Shown here: positions 26,083-34,859 of the stretch, in pieces | Numbering within the stretch: the stretch's first letter is position 1 | Layout: the number at the start of each line of letters is the position of its first letter | DNA from: Pricia antarctica | GTDB lineage: Bacteria > Bacteroidota > Bacteroidia > Flavobacteriales > Flavobacteriaceae | NCBI GenBank assembly: GCA_011050085.1 | Contig: DRGL01000024.1 | Coordinates: 62,001 to 126,000, forward strand | DNA length: 64,000 nucleotides | Direction: 5' to 3' | Translations under genes and position numbers: made by a program | Notes under the pieces: model-generated | Seen by the model: the letters and a program-made list of their open reading frames with translations, nothing else | The model's database searches: none | Told to the model about the DNA's origin: nothing

Positions 26083-27066
26083 ATGAAAAAACGACATCTA
26101 GGAAATAATGGATTTGAAATAAGTGAAGTTGGATTAGGGTGTTGGCAAATTGGCGCCAACTGGGGTAATGAAATTGAAAAGAAAAAAGCTTTTAAAATTC
26201 TGGATGAAGCTATCAGCAGTGGAATTACTTTTTTAGATACTGCCGATGTATATGGTGATGGAAGAAGTGAAGCGTTGATTGGCGAGTTTTTAAAGCATTC
26301 CAAGGCAGATATAAAAGTTGCGACAAAATTTGGACGGGGAGCAAATGTATTTCCTAATAAGTATACAGAACAAGCATTAAGAGATAGTGTAGATGCTTCT
26401 AGTGAGCGATTGAATGTAGAATGTATTGATTTAGTACAGTTACATTGTATACCCACAGAGGTATTGGAAAAAGGTGAAATTTTTGACTGGTTAAGAATCT
26501 TACAAAAGGAAGGTAAAATACAGCATTTTGGAGCAAGCGTAGAGAGTGTTGAACAGGGTTTACTATGCATTGAACAAGAAGGGCTTCAGTCCCTTCAAGT
26601 AATTTATAATATTTTCAGACAAAAATTAACCAAAGAATTATTACCCCAAGCTTATGCAAAAGGTGTAGGGATTATTGTTCGTTTACCCTTAGCTAGCGGC
26701 TTGCTTACAGGTAAATTCACCAAGGAAACACAATTTCTAGAAAATGACCACAGAAATTTTAATCGTGACGGAGAAGCCTTTAATGTCGGTGAAACTTTTG
26801 CCGGAATTCCTTTTGAAACTGGAGTAGAATTAGCTGATGAATTAAAAACATTTTGCCCTGAACATATGTCAATGGTAGAAATGTCTCTTCGTTGGATTTT
26901 AGATCACAAAGAGGTGTCTACTATTATACCCGGAGCAAGTTCCCCAATCCATATTAAAGGAAATGCTATAGCAAGTAATTTACCACATCTATCTGAAAAA
27001 CTAATGAGTGATTTAGAAGCGTTTTACGATAACAAAGTTCATAAGCATATTCGAGGAGTTTATTAA
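26083..27066 (+). CDS. Aldo/keto reductase
   Basis: A 327-residue NADPH-dependent oxidoreductase with the AKR catalytic tetrad: Asp and Tyr in FLDTADVYGDGRSE, Lys in VATKFGRG and His in LVQLHCIP. The cofactor end is WILDHKEVSTIIPGAS. The ATG at 26083 (MKKRHLGNNGFEISEVGLG) is the family start. A longer frame from 25966 would translate the spacer sequence CAAACGTTGGCACGC and is rejected. The aldehyde substrate cannot be told. It lies in the AT-rich island and is followed by the 28-nt repeat. Confidence 0.88.
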   Translation: MKKRHLGNNGFEISEVGLGCWQIGANWGNEIEKKKAFKILDEAISSGITFLDTADVYGDGRSEALIGEFLKHSKADIKVATKFGRGANVFPNKYTEQALRDSVDASSERLNVECIDLVQLHCIPTEVLEKGEIFDWLRILQKEGKIQHFGASVESVEQGLLCIEQEGLQSLQVIYNIFRQKLTKELLPQAYAKGVGIIVRLPLASGLLTGKFTKETQFLENDHRNFNRDGEAFNVGETFAGIPFETGVELADELKTFCPEHMSMVEMSLRWILDHKEVSTIIPGASSPIHIKGNAIASNLPHLSEKLMSDLEAFYDNKVHKHIRGVY

Positions 27067-27163
27067 AGAAGAAAACGCGTGCCAGCAACGGTAACCCTTG
27101 CACAAGCCTATGATTTTCTGAATATGGATTCCATCTAAGCTTTAAAAAAAAAGTTCTATTGAA

Positions 27164-27308
27164 TCAGATGTGCAAGTTCAATTTCCGTTGCTCTATGAAG
27201 AAGCCGAACAGGTAATCAAGTATGCAGTCGGCCAAGGCTACCAGAGCAAGCAACGCCCCACTTTCTGAACGCTTTTGGTTAAATTTCCGGTATTTTTCAA
27301 GAGTAACT
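27164..27308 (-). pseudogene. Transposase C-terminal remnant (IS1182/IS4-like), copy 2
   Basis: Read on the minus strand, the sequence gives TLEKYRKFNQKRSESGALLA and continues LVALADCILDYLFGFFIEQR to a TGA at 27164-27166. It aligns with copy 1 (LKKYLKFEQKPVKSGAEILA and on to LLFGAYIKYRKL) but is clearly diverged, so this is an independent, older insertion. It ends only a few bases from the start codon of the next gene. Confidence 0.65.
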
Positions 27309-27310
27309 AA

Positions 27311-27868
27311 ATGGCAAAAAAGATTTTATATACGGCTCTTTCGCTAGTATTGACCTACAATACGTACAAGCTCTTAACTATCTTCTTTGAGTTATCCCCT
27401 GAAAAATTTTCACTTCTTGCTATACTTATATCAGCAGTTGCATTCAATTTTTTGATTACCGGAGCTGTCGCTTTCTTAGGATTTGTATATCCAACAAGCA
27501 AAATTTTAGGCAATACCTATTATCAAATTAAAAATCCGAAAACACTTACTTTTTGGTACAAATGGCTGGGTGTTGCCTTTTTTAGAGTATTTCTTTTGAA
27601 AACATTCTATCGAAACAAAGAGAATAAAAAATATTTTAATGGCACAAAGACAGGACTTTCCCTTTTTGATTTCAATACCAGGCAATCTGAATTCGGACAC
27701 CTAATATCCTTATTTCTAGTTTTTGCAATTTCATTAGTAGTATTGTTTGAAGGACACCAAAATGTTTTTATTTGGATGCAACCTATAAATATAGCATTGA
27801 ATTTCTATCCTATACTACTCCAGCGTAAGCATAGGATGATGGTTGAGAAATTGATCAAAAAAATGTAA
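27311..27868 (+). CDS. Membrane protein, CrtO acyltransferase-like
   Basis: A 185-residue protein with four hydrophobic segments (about 8-25, 35-62, 88-100, 130-160). The C-terminal segment QSEFGHLISLFLVFAISLVV, followed by NIALNFYPILLQRKHR, resembles the glycosyl-4,4'-diaponeurosporenoate acyltransferase (CrtO) family, which ends in NxxxNxYPxxLQRYxR. No carotenoid genes are nearby, so the substrate is open. Its start codon lies 2 nt from a transposase tail, so its promoter may have come with, or been changed by, that insertion. Confidence 0.6.
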   Translation: MAKKILYTALSLVLTYNTYKLLTIFFELSPEKFSLLAILISAVAFNFLITGAVAFLGFVYPTSKILGNTYYQIKNPKTLTFWYKWLGVAFFRVFLLKTFYRNKENKKYFNGTKTGLSLFDFNTRQSEFGHLISLFLVFAISLVVLFEGHQNVFIWMQPINIALNFYPILLQRKHRMMVEKLIKKM

Positions 27869-28627
27869 ACTTCCATATAATAGAAATACCTAGTTTTCTT
27901 AAACCTTATTGTGACTGACCCACTATCGGTAATATGTCATCGAGAACTATTTTGCGCTCATCCTTACCAAACGGCCCGTTTTGAGAGGCGAGTCCTTGCA
28001 AATCTTGATTTTTTGCTGAATACTTTCTCCTTGGTCTTTTTACCGCTATCTAAAAACAATTTCCTGAAAAGTATCACCTTGCCCTCGGGCACAGGTAAAG
28101 GCACTATTTAGTAAAGATGAATCGTAAAATTTTTAATTTCAAATTACTTTGGCATTGTTCAGAAGAGCCCCCAACCTTGGCTAATAATGTCTTTTCAAAA
28201 AGCTTGACCAACAAGGGGTTTTTAAACAAAAAAAACATTCCGAAAATACCACCATCCATCAGCATCTACCCTTACAAAGCATCTGGAGCTACTGTTCCGA
28301 TTCGTACTTTAAATACTTGTTTATCATTCATAAACATTTGGTCTTGAACATAAAGAATAGACTTTGCTAGTCTAACCAACTTTTTTTAATAGGGGTTTAG
28401 CTTCAAATTCTGTATTTTTATCAAGCGCAATCAGTAGGTAGGGAATAATTCAAGTTATCGCTTATCCAGAAGTAATCTTTGGAAAAATTGAGCACTGTTA
28501 CGGAATAATTTCCCGGCTTCATAAGTTGATTCCCTAGTTCATGCTAGAAAATAAGCCGTTAACAAATTAAATCGAAATACCCTTCGCGGATTGAATCTTG
28601 GGAGAAATCATCCTAAAAGTTAACGCC
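27869..28627. other. Long non-coding stretch, possible decayed gene on the minus strand
   Basis: I see no intact gene in these 760 bases. On the minus strand between about 28345 and 28111 a frame reads VQDQMFMNDKQVFKVRIGT before stops and frame breaks, which looks like the tail of a decayed coding sequence. I cannot name it. Confidence 0.35.
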
Positions 28628-29848
28628 ATGAAAGATGTACTACATCAGGAATTTTTTACGAATACCTTATATAATTTACCTGTTGGTATTGGAATCTTTC
28701 ACGTACCAGATCCAGAGGATTTAAAAAGTATCCGCTACGTTCTTATGAACAAAATCATTTTGGATGAAATGCGGAAAAGCCGCGAGGAGGTATATGGAAA
28801 ACTCATAGTTGATGTTGCTCCTGAAGCATTTGCAAGTGAAGTGGGCTTAAAGGTTATTGAAACCTACCGTGATGTGGCCGTGAACGGAGGCATTGTGAAT
28901 CTGGGAACGGTAGAATATTCCAATGAACAGACAGCCGGAATTTATGAATGCTCCGTACATCCTATTCAAGAGAATTACGTCTATGTGATGCTTAGAAATG
29001 TAACTGAGCTTGACCAATCCAGGAAGGAACTGGCTGAAATTAACAGGAACCTTGAAAAAATAGTACAGCGACGTACAGCTGAATTAGAGAAATCAAGAAA
29101 GGAACTGGCTGAAATCAACAAGAAACTTGAAATTAAAGTGCAGCAACGCACAGCGGAATTAGAACACAAAAACCGGGAGCTGGAGCGGTTTGCCTACATT
29201 GCTTCCCACGACCTGCAGGAACCGCTACGCACTATATCCAATTACATTGCCGTTATTCAAGAGGACTTTGAAAATGATCTAAGCGAAGAAATAGGCAATT
29301 ACCTTCAGACCATCGGCAAGTCCGCCGAAAGGATGAAAGCCCTTATTATTGCCTTGTTGGAATTTTCAAGGTTAGGTAGCAATAGAGAACGTATTGAAGT
29401 AGATTCAAAAAAAATAATAGTCGAGGTTATTGATGATTTGCAACATTCCATTCAATCAACAAAGGCCAAGGTCAAAGTGGATAATTTACCAAGATTAAGT
29501 GCTTACGAAACAGAACTTAGGCAAGTGTTTCAAAATCTTATGACAAACGCTATAAAATTCCGAAAGGAAGATATTTCTCCTGTAATCAAAATACGTTATA
29601 AAGAGGTGGAGGATTTTCACCAATTTTCGATATCCGATAATGGCATTGGAATTGCCTCAAAGGATACGGAGCGTATTTTTCAAATTTTCCATAAGCTCCA
29701 TTTGAATAAAAAATATGAAGGTTACGGCATTGGACTGGCAAATACCAGAAAAATTGTGGAACTACACGGCGGAACCATCTGGGTAGAATCCGAAATAGGC
29801 GAAGGAAGTACTTTTTATTTTACAATATGCAAACAACCGGGGCTATGA
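28628..29848 (+). CDS. PAS-domain sensor histidine kinase
   Basis: A 406-residue soluble kinase. A PAS-like domain at about 10-125 (NLPVGIGIFHV to VYVMLRNVTE) is followed by a coiled coil made of a perfect-length 25-residue duplication (SRKELAEI and QQRTAELE units). Then come a HisKA domain with the phosphoacceptor His194 in FAYIASHDLQEPLRTI and an ATPase domain with FQNLMTNAIKF, DNGIGI and GYGIGLANTRKIVELHGG. The class is phytochrome-type orthodox kinase without membrane segments. A TTG at 28598 would add ten residues; ATG 28628 is preferred. It overlaps its response regulator by 4 nt. The signal is unknown. Confidence 0.9.
   Translation: MKDVLHQEFFTNTLYNLPVGIGIFHVPDPEDLKSIRYVLMNKIILDEMRKSREEVYGKLIVDVAPEAFASEVGLKVIETYRDVAVNGGIVNLGTVEYSNEQTAGIYECSVHPIQENYVYVMLRNVTELDQSRKELAEINRNLEKIVQRRTAELEKSRKELAEINKKLEIKVQQRTAELEHKNRELERFAYIASHDLQEPLRTISNYIAVIQEDFENDLSEEIGNYLQTIGKSAERMKALIIALLEFSRLGSNRERIEVDSKKIIVEVIDDLQHSIQSTKAKVKVDNLPRLSAYETELRQVFQNLMTNAIKFRKEDISPVIKIRYKEVEDFHQFSISDNGIGIASKDTERIFQIFHKLHLNKKYEGYGIGLANTRKIVELHGGTIWVESEIGEGSTFYFTICKQPGL
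29018..29167 (+). repeat. 75-nt in-frame tandem duplication in the kinase linker
   Basis: The units 29018-29092 and 29093-29167 both encode SRKELAEIN and QRRTAELE or QQRTAELE. They are diverged at several third positions, so the duplication is not recent. Confidence 0.85.
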
Positions 29849-30255
29849 TTGATAAACTAAATTGTCTAATGCTCATTGATGACAACCCTGATGATAACTT
29901 TATCCATGAGAGAGTAATTAATAGAACGGAGCGGGTTAATAAGATTGTGGTTATGGAGTCGGCAGAAGAAGCGCTGAGTTATCTCAAAATAAATGAAAAA
30001 AATCTGGACAAAAATCCTAATATGATTTTTTTGGATATAAATATGCCTGGCATGAATGGTTGGGAATTCTTGGAGGAATATGAAAAGTTAAATGTGAAAC
30101 GGAAAGCGAAAATGGTGGTGGTTATGTTATCCACATCCTTTAACCCTGCCGACCAGGAAAAAGCAAGGGCCATTAAAGCAAACAAAGGATTTGTTACCAA
30201 ACCTTTGACAACAACTAAGTTTAACGAATTGTTAGAAAAACACTTCAAAACATAA
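29845..30255 (+). CDS. Response regulator, single receiver domain
   Basis: A 136-residue receiver without output domain. The acidic pocket is LMLIDDNPDDN, the phosphoacceptor Asp lies in MIFLDINMPGMNGWEF, and the switch Lys in KGFVTKPL. The ATG at 29845 overlaps the kinase stop codon (ATGA), which implies translational coupling; an earlier ATG at 29827 is less likely. This type often works in phosphorelay or by protein contact. It is the natural partner of the upstream kinase. Confidence 0.92.
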   Translation: MIDKLNCLMLIDDNPDDNFIHERVINRTERVNKIVVMESAEEALSYLKINEKNLDKNPNMIFLDINMPGMNGWEFLEEYEKLNVKRKAKMVVVMLSTSFNPADQEKARAIKANKGFVTKPLTTTKFNELLEKHFKT

Positions 30256-30801
30256 TATAATAAACAAAATAATCAGCTTTAACATATATTACACTAAGCA
30301 CTATGTAACAAGGCCATAGCATCAAAACGCTTGTAGCCACTACCGCCATAGTTTTCCTAAATAACTGGGTGCAGAAACAGAAAGTCAATGACATATTTTA
30401 GACGTAGATTGAAACTGTATTCTACAAATCATTCGCTCTAACCTTATTCGATGATACGTTATTTTTGACATGAGATTTTCTCTGCGTACCAGGTTCTGAT
30501 AATATATCTATTGCCATAAGACCTATTGGGATGTACTACCTAATAGTAAACATTTTGCAGCAACGGAGGTAACAGATTTGCTGGCAAATGGAGTACCTTA
30601 TTTTTTAGGGAATTAGCTATCGAGCAAAGTTAAATACCTGATAATAAAGCGATCTTACTACCCGATAAAATCAATGGCCCTAACAGGTAAGGTCAGCAAT
30701 CATCCTTTCCAATTTTTTACTATTCGCTTATTTGGTAAATTAGCTGCCGACAAGCGCAACTATTAAGATGGTACTCGATTGTCTACAAGCTAAAAAAACG
30801 A
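30256..30801. other. Non-coding stretch after the response regulator
   Basis: This stretch of 546 bases is stop-dense on both strands. I see no gene, no strong hairpin and no repeat that I can match elsewhere in the window. Confidence 0.5.
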
Positions 30802-31671
30802 ATGGATAACGAACAGGCGGCAATACAAACAACTTATTTCAGTATACTCGGGAATACGGCTTTAGCCTTAATAAAAGGACTTGCGGGGATTTTTGGAAAT
30901 TCTTATGCTCTCATTGCCGATGCGATTGAATCGACAACGGATATATTCGCCTCGTTTTTGGTTTTATTAGGATTCAAATATGCGAAACGACCCGCAGATG
31001 AAAATCACCCATATGGCCACGGAAAAATCGAACCCTTAATTACCTTCGGCGTTGTAGCTTTTCTCGTTGTTTCTGCTACGGTTATCGCATACGAAAGTAT
31101 TCAAAACATTCAAACACCGCATAAAATTCCGAAATCTTGGACACTGATTGTTTTGGGTCTCATCATCATTTGGAAAGAAATATCATTTCAGATTGTTTTA
31201 AAAAAAAGCAAACAGACCAATAGTTCTTCCCTAAAAGCAGATGCCTGGCATCATAGAAGCGATGCCATAACCTCTATGATGGCATTTATCGGAATTTCAA
31301 TAGCCTTAGTATTTGGAAAAGGCTATGAAACTGCTGATGATTGGGCCGCATTATTCGCTTCTGGTTTTATTTTATACAATAGCTATTTGATCTTACGCCC
31401 AGCATTAGGAGAGGTTATGGACGAACAACTTTACGACGACCTAATACTTGAAATAAGGGAAAAATCATTGGAGGTTAAGGGTGTTTTGGACACCGAGAAA
31501 TGCTTTATCCGAAAATCCGGAATGAAATTTCACGCTGATCTACACGCCATTGTCGATAGTGAAATAAGCGTAAAATCAGGTCACGATATCGCACATGAAT
31601 TAAAGGACCATCTACGTAAAGAAATACCGAATTTGGGACACGTACTAATTCATATAGAACCGAATGCGTAA
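30802..31671 (+). CDS. Cation diffusion facilitator (CDF) metal transporter
   Basis: A 289-residue CDF exporter of divalent metals such as Zn2+ or Fe2+/Mn2+ in exchange for protons. Six membrane segments lie in the first 200 residues. Metal-site residues are in IADAIESTTD (second segment) and KADAWHHRSD (fifth segment). HPYGHGKIEPL is the family loop after segment two. The C-terminal cytoplasmic domain (about 205-289) ends with HADLHAIVDSE and VLIHIEP. HHRSD with DAIES leaves the metal preference open. It is monocistronic. Confidence 0.9.
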   Translation: MDNEQAAIQTTYFSILGNTALALIKGLAGIFGNSYALIADAIESTTDIFASFLVLLGFKYAKRPADENHPYGHGKIEPLITFGVVAFLVVSATVIAYESIQNIQTPHKIPKSWTLIVLGLIIIWKEISFQIVLKKSKQTNSSSLKADAWHHRSDAITSMMAFIGISIALVFGKGYETADDWAALFASGFILYNSYLILRPALGEVMDEQLYDDLILEIREKSLEVKGVLDTEKCFIRKSGMKFHADLHAIVDSEISVKSGHDIAHELKDHLRKEIPNLGHVLIHIEPNA

Positions 31672-32028
31672 CAAGGTTACCTGCTAAATTGTTGCCTTAG
31701 TACAAGCCTTTAAGTTCTGCGAAATATAATACATTATAAGTCCTTTTAGGCGGTTTAGTTGTTTCCCCTCAAGTTGCAAAACTCATTTTCCATCACGCAA
31801 AATGGGGATTATATCCATATGGAATGACGCTATTAAGTAAAATAGCCAGAGCATGTGTCGCTTCCCTCCTTTTCACTGGATTTGTTCCAATATCAGCTAC
31901 CGCTTCAGATTGTAGCAAACAATAAGTTTCATAAGTACTTCTTACCTACTTAATCGGTCTGGATACTTGCCCAGCGAGCAACCTAGCTATGAAAATTCAA
32001 TCCCTTTGAATACATCATTACGAAATAG
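31672..32028. other. Non-coding stretch between CDF gene and M28 peptidase gene
   Basis: No gene is visible in these 357 bases. Around 31695-31740 the sequence TTGCCTTAGTACAAGCC is a degraded relative of the 28-nt repeat core seen at 23743 and 27081. Confidence 0.4.
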
Positions 32029-33582
32029 TCAATCCTCTCTGGGCAAACGCGAATCCATTTGCGCAATTTGATACACAAGCGCTGCAATCACCGTGGCGTT
32101 AATCATCATATCCCGTTTTGGAACATATTCCAATACATCTAAATTGGTATGATGCGTTATGGTACTGTAGTTCAATTTATCCTGAATAATTTGAAATCCT
32201 GGTATCTTAAAATAATCGAATACATCGTGATCTGTGAAATCGGTATTTTGAATGGTTAAATTATTCACATCCAAATGTGCGTATGGCGCTAACATCTCTT
32301 CAAAAATAGGCCTTACGCCTTCGTTACCTTGTAAATAAATACCTCGCATTTGACCAGCCCCATTGTCCATATTGATATAGGCCGAAATTTTTTCGACCTC
32401 TTTTTTCCGCATTGTTTCACTAACTTTTCCATAGTGCTTTTCAGCATAGGCCATTGAGCCTAAAAACACCTGTTCTTCGCCACCCCAGAGTGCAATTCTG
32501 ATGGTTCGCTTAGGTTTTAGGCCCGTTGCCTTAATAATGCGCATAACTTCCATCATCACTGCAGATCCTGCACCATTATCCGTTGCTCCCGATGCCGGAT
32601 GCCAAGAATCAAAATGGGCACCGATCATCACAACTTCCTCTTTTAGTTTGGGATCTGAACCTGTAATTTCACCAAGGATGTTTACGTTATTATCCGGTTT
32701 TAAGTATAGTTCGGAATCTAGATGGAACTTTAGTTTCGGAGTCATTTCCCTACTCAATAAACGGGTCAATTTTCCAAAATTTTCGGGGGAAATCGCAAAA
32801 TATGGAATCGGCTTTTCATCGCTTTCCCGAAAATTGTACGTGCCGCTTGGATGAATGACTCCGGGGAAATAGGGCGAAGTTCCCAACATGCTAGAGGCAC
32901 CTTCGGCCTTCAAAAATTGAAAGAAGGCATCATCTTTCTTAAGCATCGTATTGAAAAGAACATCTAAATCTTCAATTAAAGGCATATTACCTGCCGATGG
33001 CCCTAAAGGATTGTTCGGCACCGGTTCAATTGATTTTTCCGCTTCCGCAATTTGGTCATCCGTAAATCGGGTTGAAAGGGGTTCAAATAACATATTTTGC
33101 TCTGGAACAGCTCCTATCAATATGACTTTCCCTTGTAATTTTCCGCTCCATTGTGCTTTAACCTTTTCTAAATCCGTATACTTTTCAATCCAAATCAAAT
33201 CACCAGTTTGCACCCCTTTCGAACTTTCTGTCCATGCATAAGGATACGCCTGAATTTTCATATAGGCAGGTTCGGTCATTTCTAGGTTAAAGGATTGCAC
33301 CTCCCAACCCATACAATCATCACAATAGTTTTCAAAATACACCTTATCCAATCCCCAATCTTCCAGCGTTTTTTTTGCCCATTCCGCCGCAGTGAAATAT
33401 TGATCTGTTCCGGTTAATCGAGGTCCATACACATCCGATAAGTCAGCCATCAGACGCATGACCTCTGATTTCTGAAAGCCCTCCGTATTTATTTTAGATA
33501 GTTCTTGAGATTTTGTCTGTCCGATGGCAACCAATCCTATAAAAAGGAAAGCCGTAATAAGAGTGTTGGTAGAGATTTTCAT
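32029..33582 (-). CDS. Secreted M28-family zinc peptidase
   Basis: A 517-residue exported peptidase with signal peptide (to about GQTKSQ, residue 27). A protease-associated insert occupies about 125-260. The M28 catalytic domain has zinc ligands in MIGAHFDSWHPASGATDNGA (His and Asp), in LWGGEEQVFLGS (catalytic Glu and ligand Glu), in YINMDNGAGQ (Asp) and in TITHHTNLD (His). Members are aminopeptidases or carboxypeptidases in the periplasm or outside the cell. It is monocistronic and divergent from the alpha/beta hydrolase gene. Confidence 0.92.
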   Translation of the reverse strand: MKISTNTLITAFLFIGLVAIGQTKSQELSKINTEGFQKSEVMRLMADLSDVYGPRLTGTDQYFTAAEWAKKTLEDWGLDKVYFENYCDDCMGWEVQSFNLEMTEPAYMKIQAYPYAWTESSKGVQTGDLIWIEKYTDLEKVKAQWSGKLQGKVILIGAVPEQNMLFEPLSTRFTDDQIAEAEKSIEPVPNNPLGPSAGNMPLIEDLDVLFNTMLKKDDAFFQFLKAEGASSMLGTSPYFPGVIHPSGTYNFRESDEKPIPYFAISPENFGKLTRLLSREMTPKLKFHLDSELYLKPDNNVNILGEITGSDPKLKEEVVMIGAHFDSWHPASGATDNGAGSAVMMEVMRIIKATGLKPKRTIRIALWGGEEQVFLGSMAYAEKHYGKVSETMRKKEVEKISAYINMDNGAGQMRGIYLQGNEGVRPIFEEMLAPYAHLDVNNLTIQNTDFTDHDVFDYFKIPGFQIIQDKLNYSTITHHTNLDVLEYVPKRDMMINATVIAALVYQIAQMDSRLPRED

Positions 33583-33655
33583 AATTTAGATAGTCAGTTA
33601 TTTGGTTCTAATGTACTCTAATTAATTGATACTAAAGCAAACACTAGGTAGCCAA

Positions 33656-33760
33656 TACCCCATACACACTTCGGGCTTTATCCCAAGGTTTACGTAATTT
33701 TATGACGTCGTAAATTCTTCTGGATTTTACTTTGGACAAAAAATAACTTCAAAAAAATAT
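33656..33760 (+). repeat. Dispersed spacer element copy 4
   Basis: GGTTTACGTAATTTTATGA (33687-33705) matches 24114-24132 at 18 of 19 positions. Upstream ACTTCGGGCTTTATC and downstream TCTTCTGGATTTTACTTTGG also follow the copy at 24090. This places the family outside the island proper. Confidence 0.55.
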
Positions 33761-33863
33761 GATTTTGCTTTATTCAGGTGAGGAAAGGAATCGCCAATTT
33801 TTTAACGTGCTGTGCATAATCCAACCGACCTTAAAAAGCTAAAATAACTAGCAATTGAAAAGT

Positions 33864-34859
33864 ATGATACGAAAAATGGTTTTATTGATTTCCATTCTTG
33901 CCCTAGTTAGCTGCCAGGATGCTAAAAATAAAAAAGAGAACGCAACATCAGATTCTAAGGCTAAAGTTGAAAACGTAGACGACGTAGCCTTTAGAGGGGA
34001 AGGCTTTTTAACCACTCAGGATTCTGTGAAAATAAGGTATAAAGTTTCTGGCAGAGGACTACCATGCTTATATATTCACGGTGGACCCGGCCAGGGATTT
34101 GACTCTTTTGAACTCATGAAGGGTAACGGTCTTGAACAAAATCTAACGATGATTTATTACGACCAACGAGGTTCCGGTAAGTCCGAAAAAGCCGACAATT
34201 ACCATATGGATAGACTGCTCAGTGATATTGAAACACTTCGCCAACATCTAGGCATCCAGAAATTTTATGTCCTCGCCCATTCCTTTGGTGGTATCATCGC
34301 CACAGCCTATGCCAAAAAATATCCTGAACGTGTAGAAGGTCTGATTTTGGCCAACTGCACGCTTCATTTTTTTAATGTAGAAAATACTAAGGAGCAAATA
34401 AGCTTTGCAGATTCCCTTTTACATAAGAAGACGGAAACGATTACGGTAGATAAAGACAGTTTATTGCCCATATTCCTAAACCTGCGTACAGCATTGAGCC
34501 AAAAAAAGTTAGGCTATCGTTTTATCACCGATGATGTAAATTCCATTATTAAAATGGAAGAAATAGACTCGTTACACCCGAGAATTAGTGACTTTGGAAT
34601 GGATGTTATTATGAAACCTAATAAATATCCAGAATATTACAAAGACTACGCACCCCTAACCAAAGAAATTAATGCACCAACCTTGGTGATTACAGGAAAG
34701 GATGACCACGCGGTAGGCACACAACATTATAGAACGTTCCAATTTCCAAATCAAACTACAAAGGTACTTGATGGTGGCCATTTGCTTTATTATGAAGACA
34801 ATGCGGACTTTATACAAACGGTGTGGGATTTTGTTGATCACCAATCCGTAACCCAATGA
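33864..34859 (+). CDS. Alpha/beta hydrolase lipoprotein, proline iminopeptidase-like
   Basis: A 331-residue lipoprotein (lipobox LVSC, about Cys15) with an alpha/beta hydrolase fold. HGGPGQGFDSFE is the oxyanion-hole motif of proline iminopeptidases, the nucleophile Ser sits in LAHSFGGIIA, and the acid and base are in TGKDDHAVG and DGGHLLYYE. A cap domain lies at about 165-265. It probably cleaves N-terminal residues from peptides or small esters in the periplasm. The ATG at 33864 is chosen over a TTG at 33855. Its stop overlaps the start of the serine hydrolase gene by 4 nt. Confidence 0.87.
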   Translation: MIRKMVLLISILALVSCQDAKNKKENATSDSKAKVENVDDVAFRGEGFLTTQDSVKIRYKVSGRGLPCLYIHGGPGQGFDSFELMKGNGLEQNLTMIYYDQRGSGKSEKADNYHMDRLLSDIETLRQHLGIQKFYVLAHSFGGIIATAYAKKYPERVEGLILANCTLHFFNVENTKEQISFADSLLHKKTETITVDKDSLLPIFLNLRTALSQKKLGYRFITDDVNSIIKMEEIDSLHPRISDFGMDVIMKPNKYPEYYKDYAPLTKEINAPTLVITGKDDHAVGTQHYRTFQFPNQTTKVLDGGHLLYYEDNADFIQTVWDFVDHQSVTQ

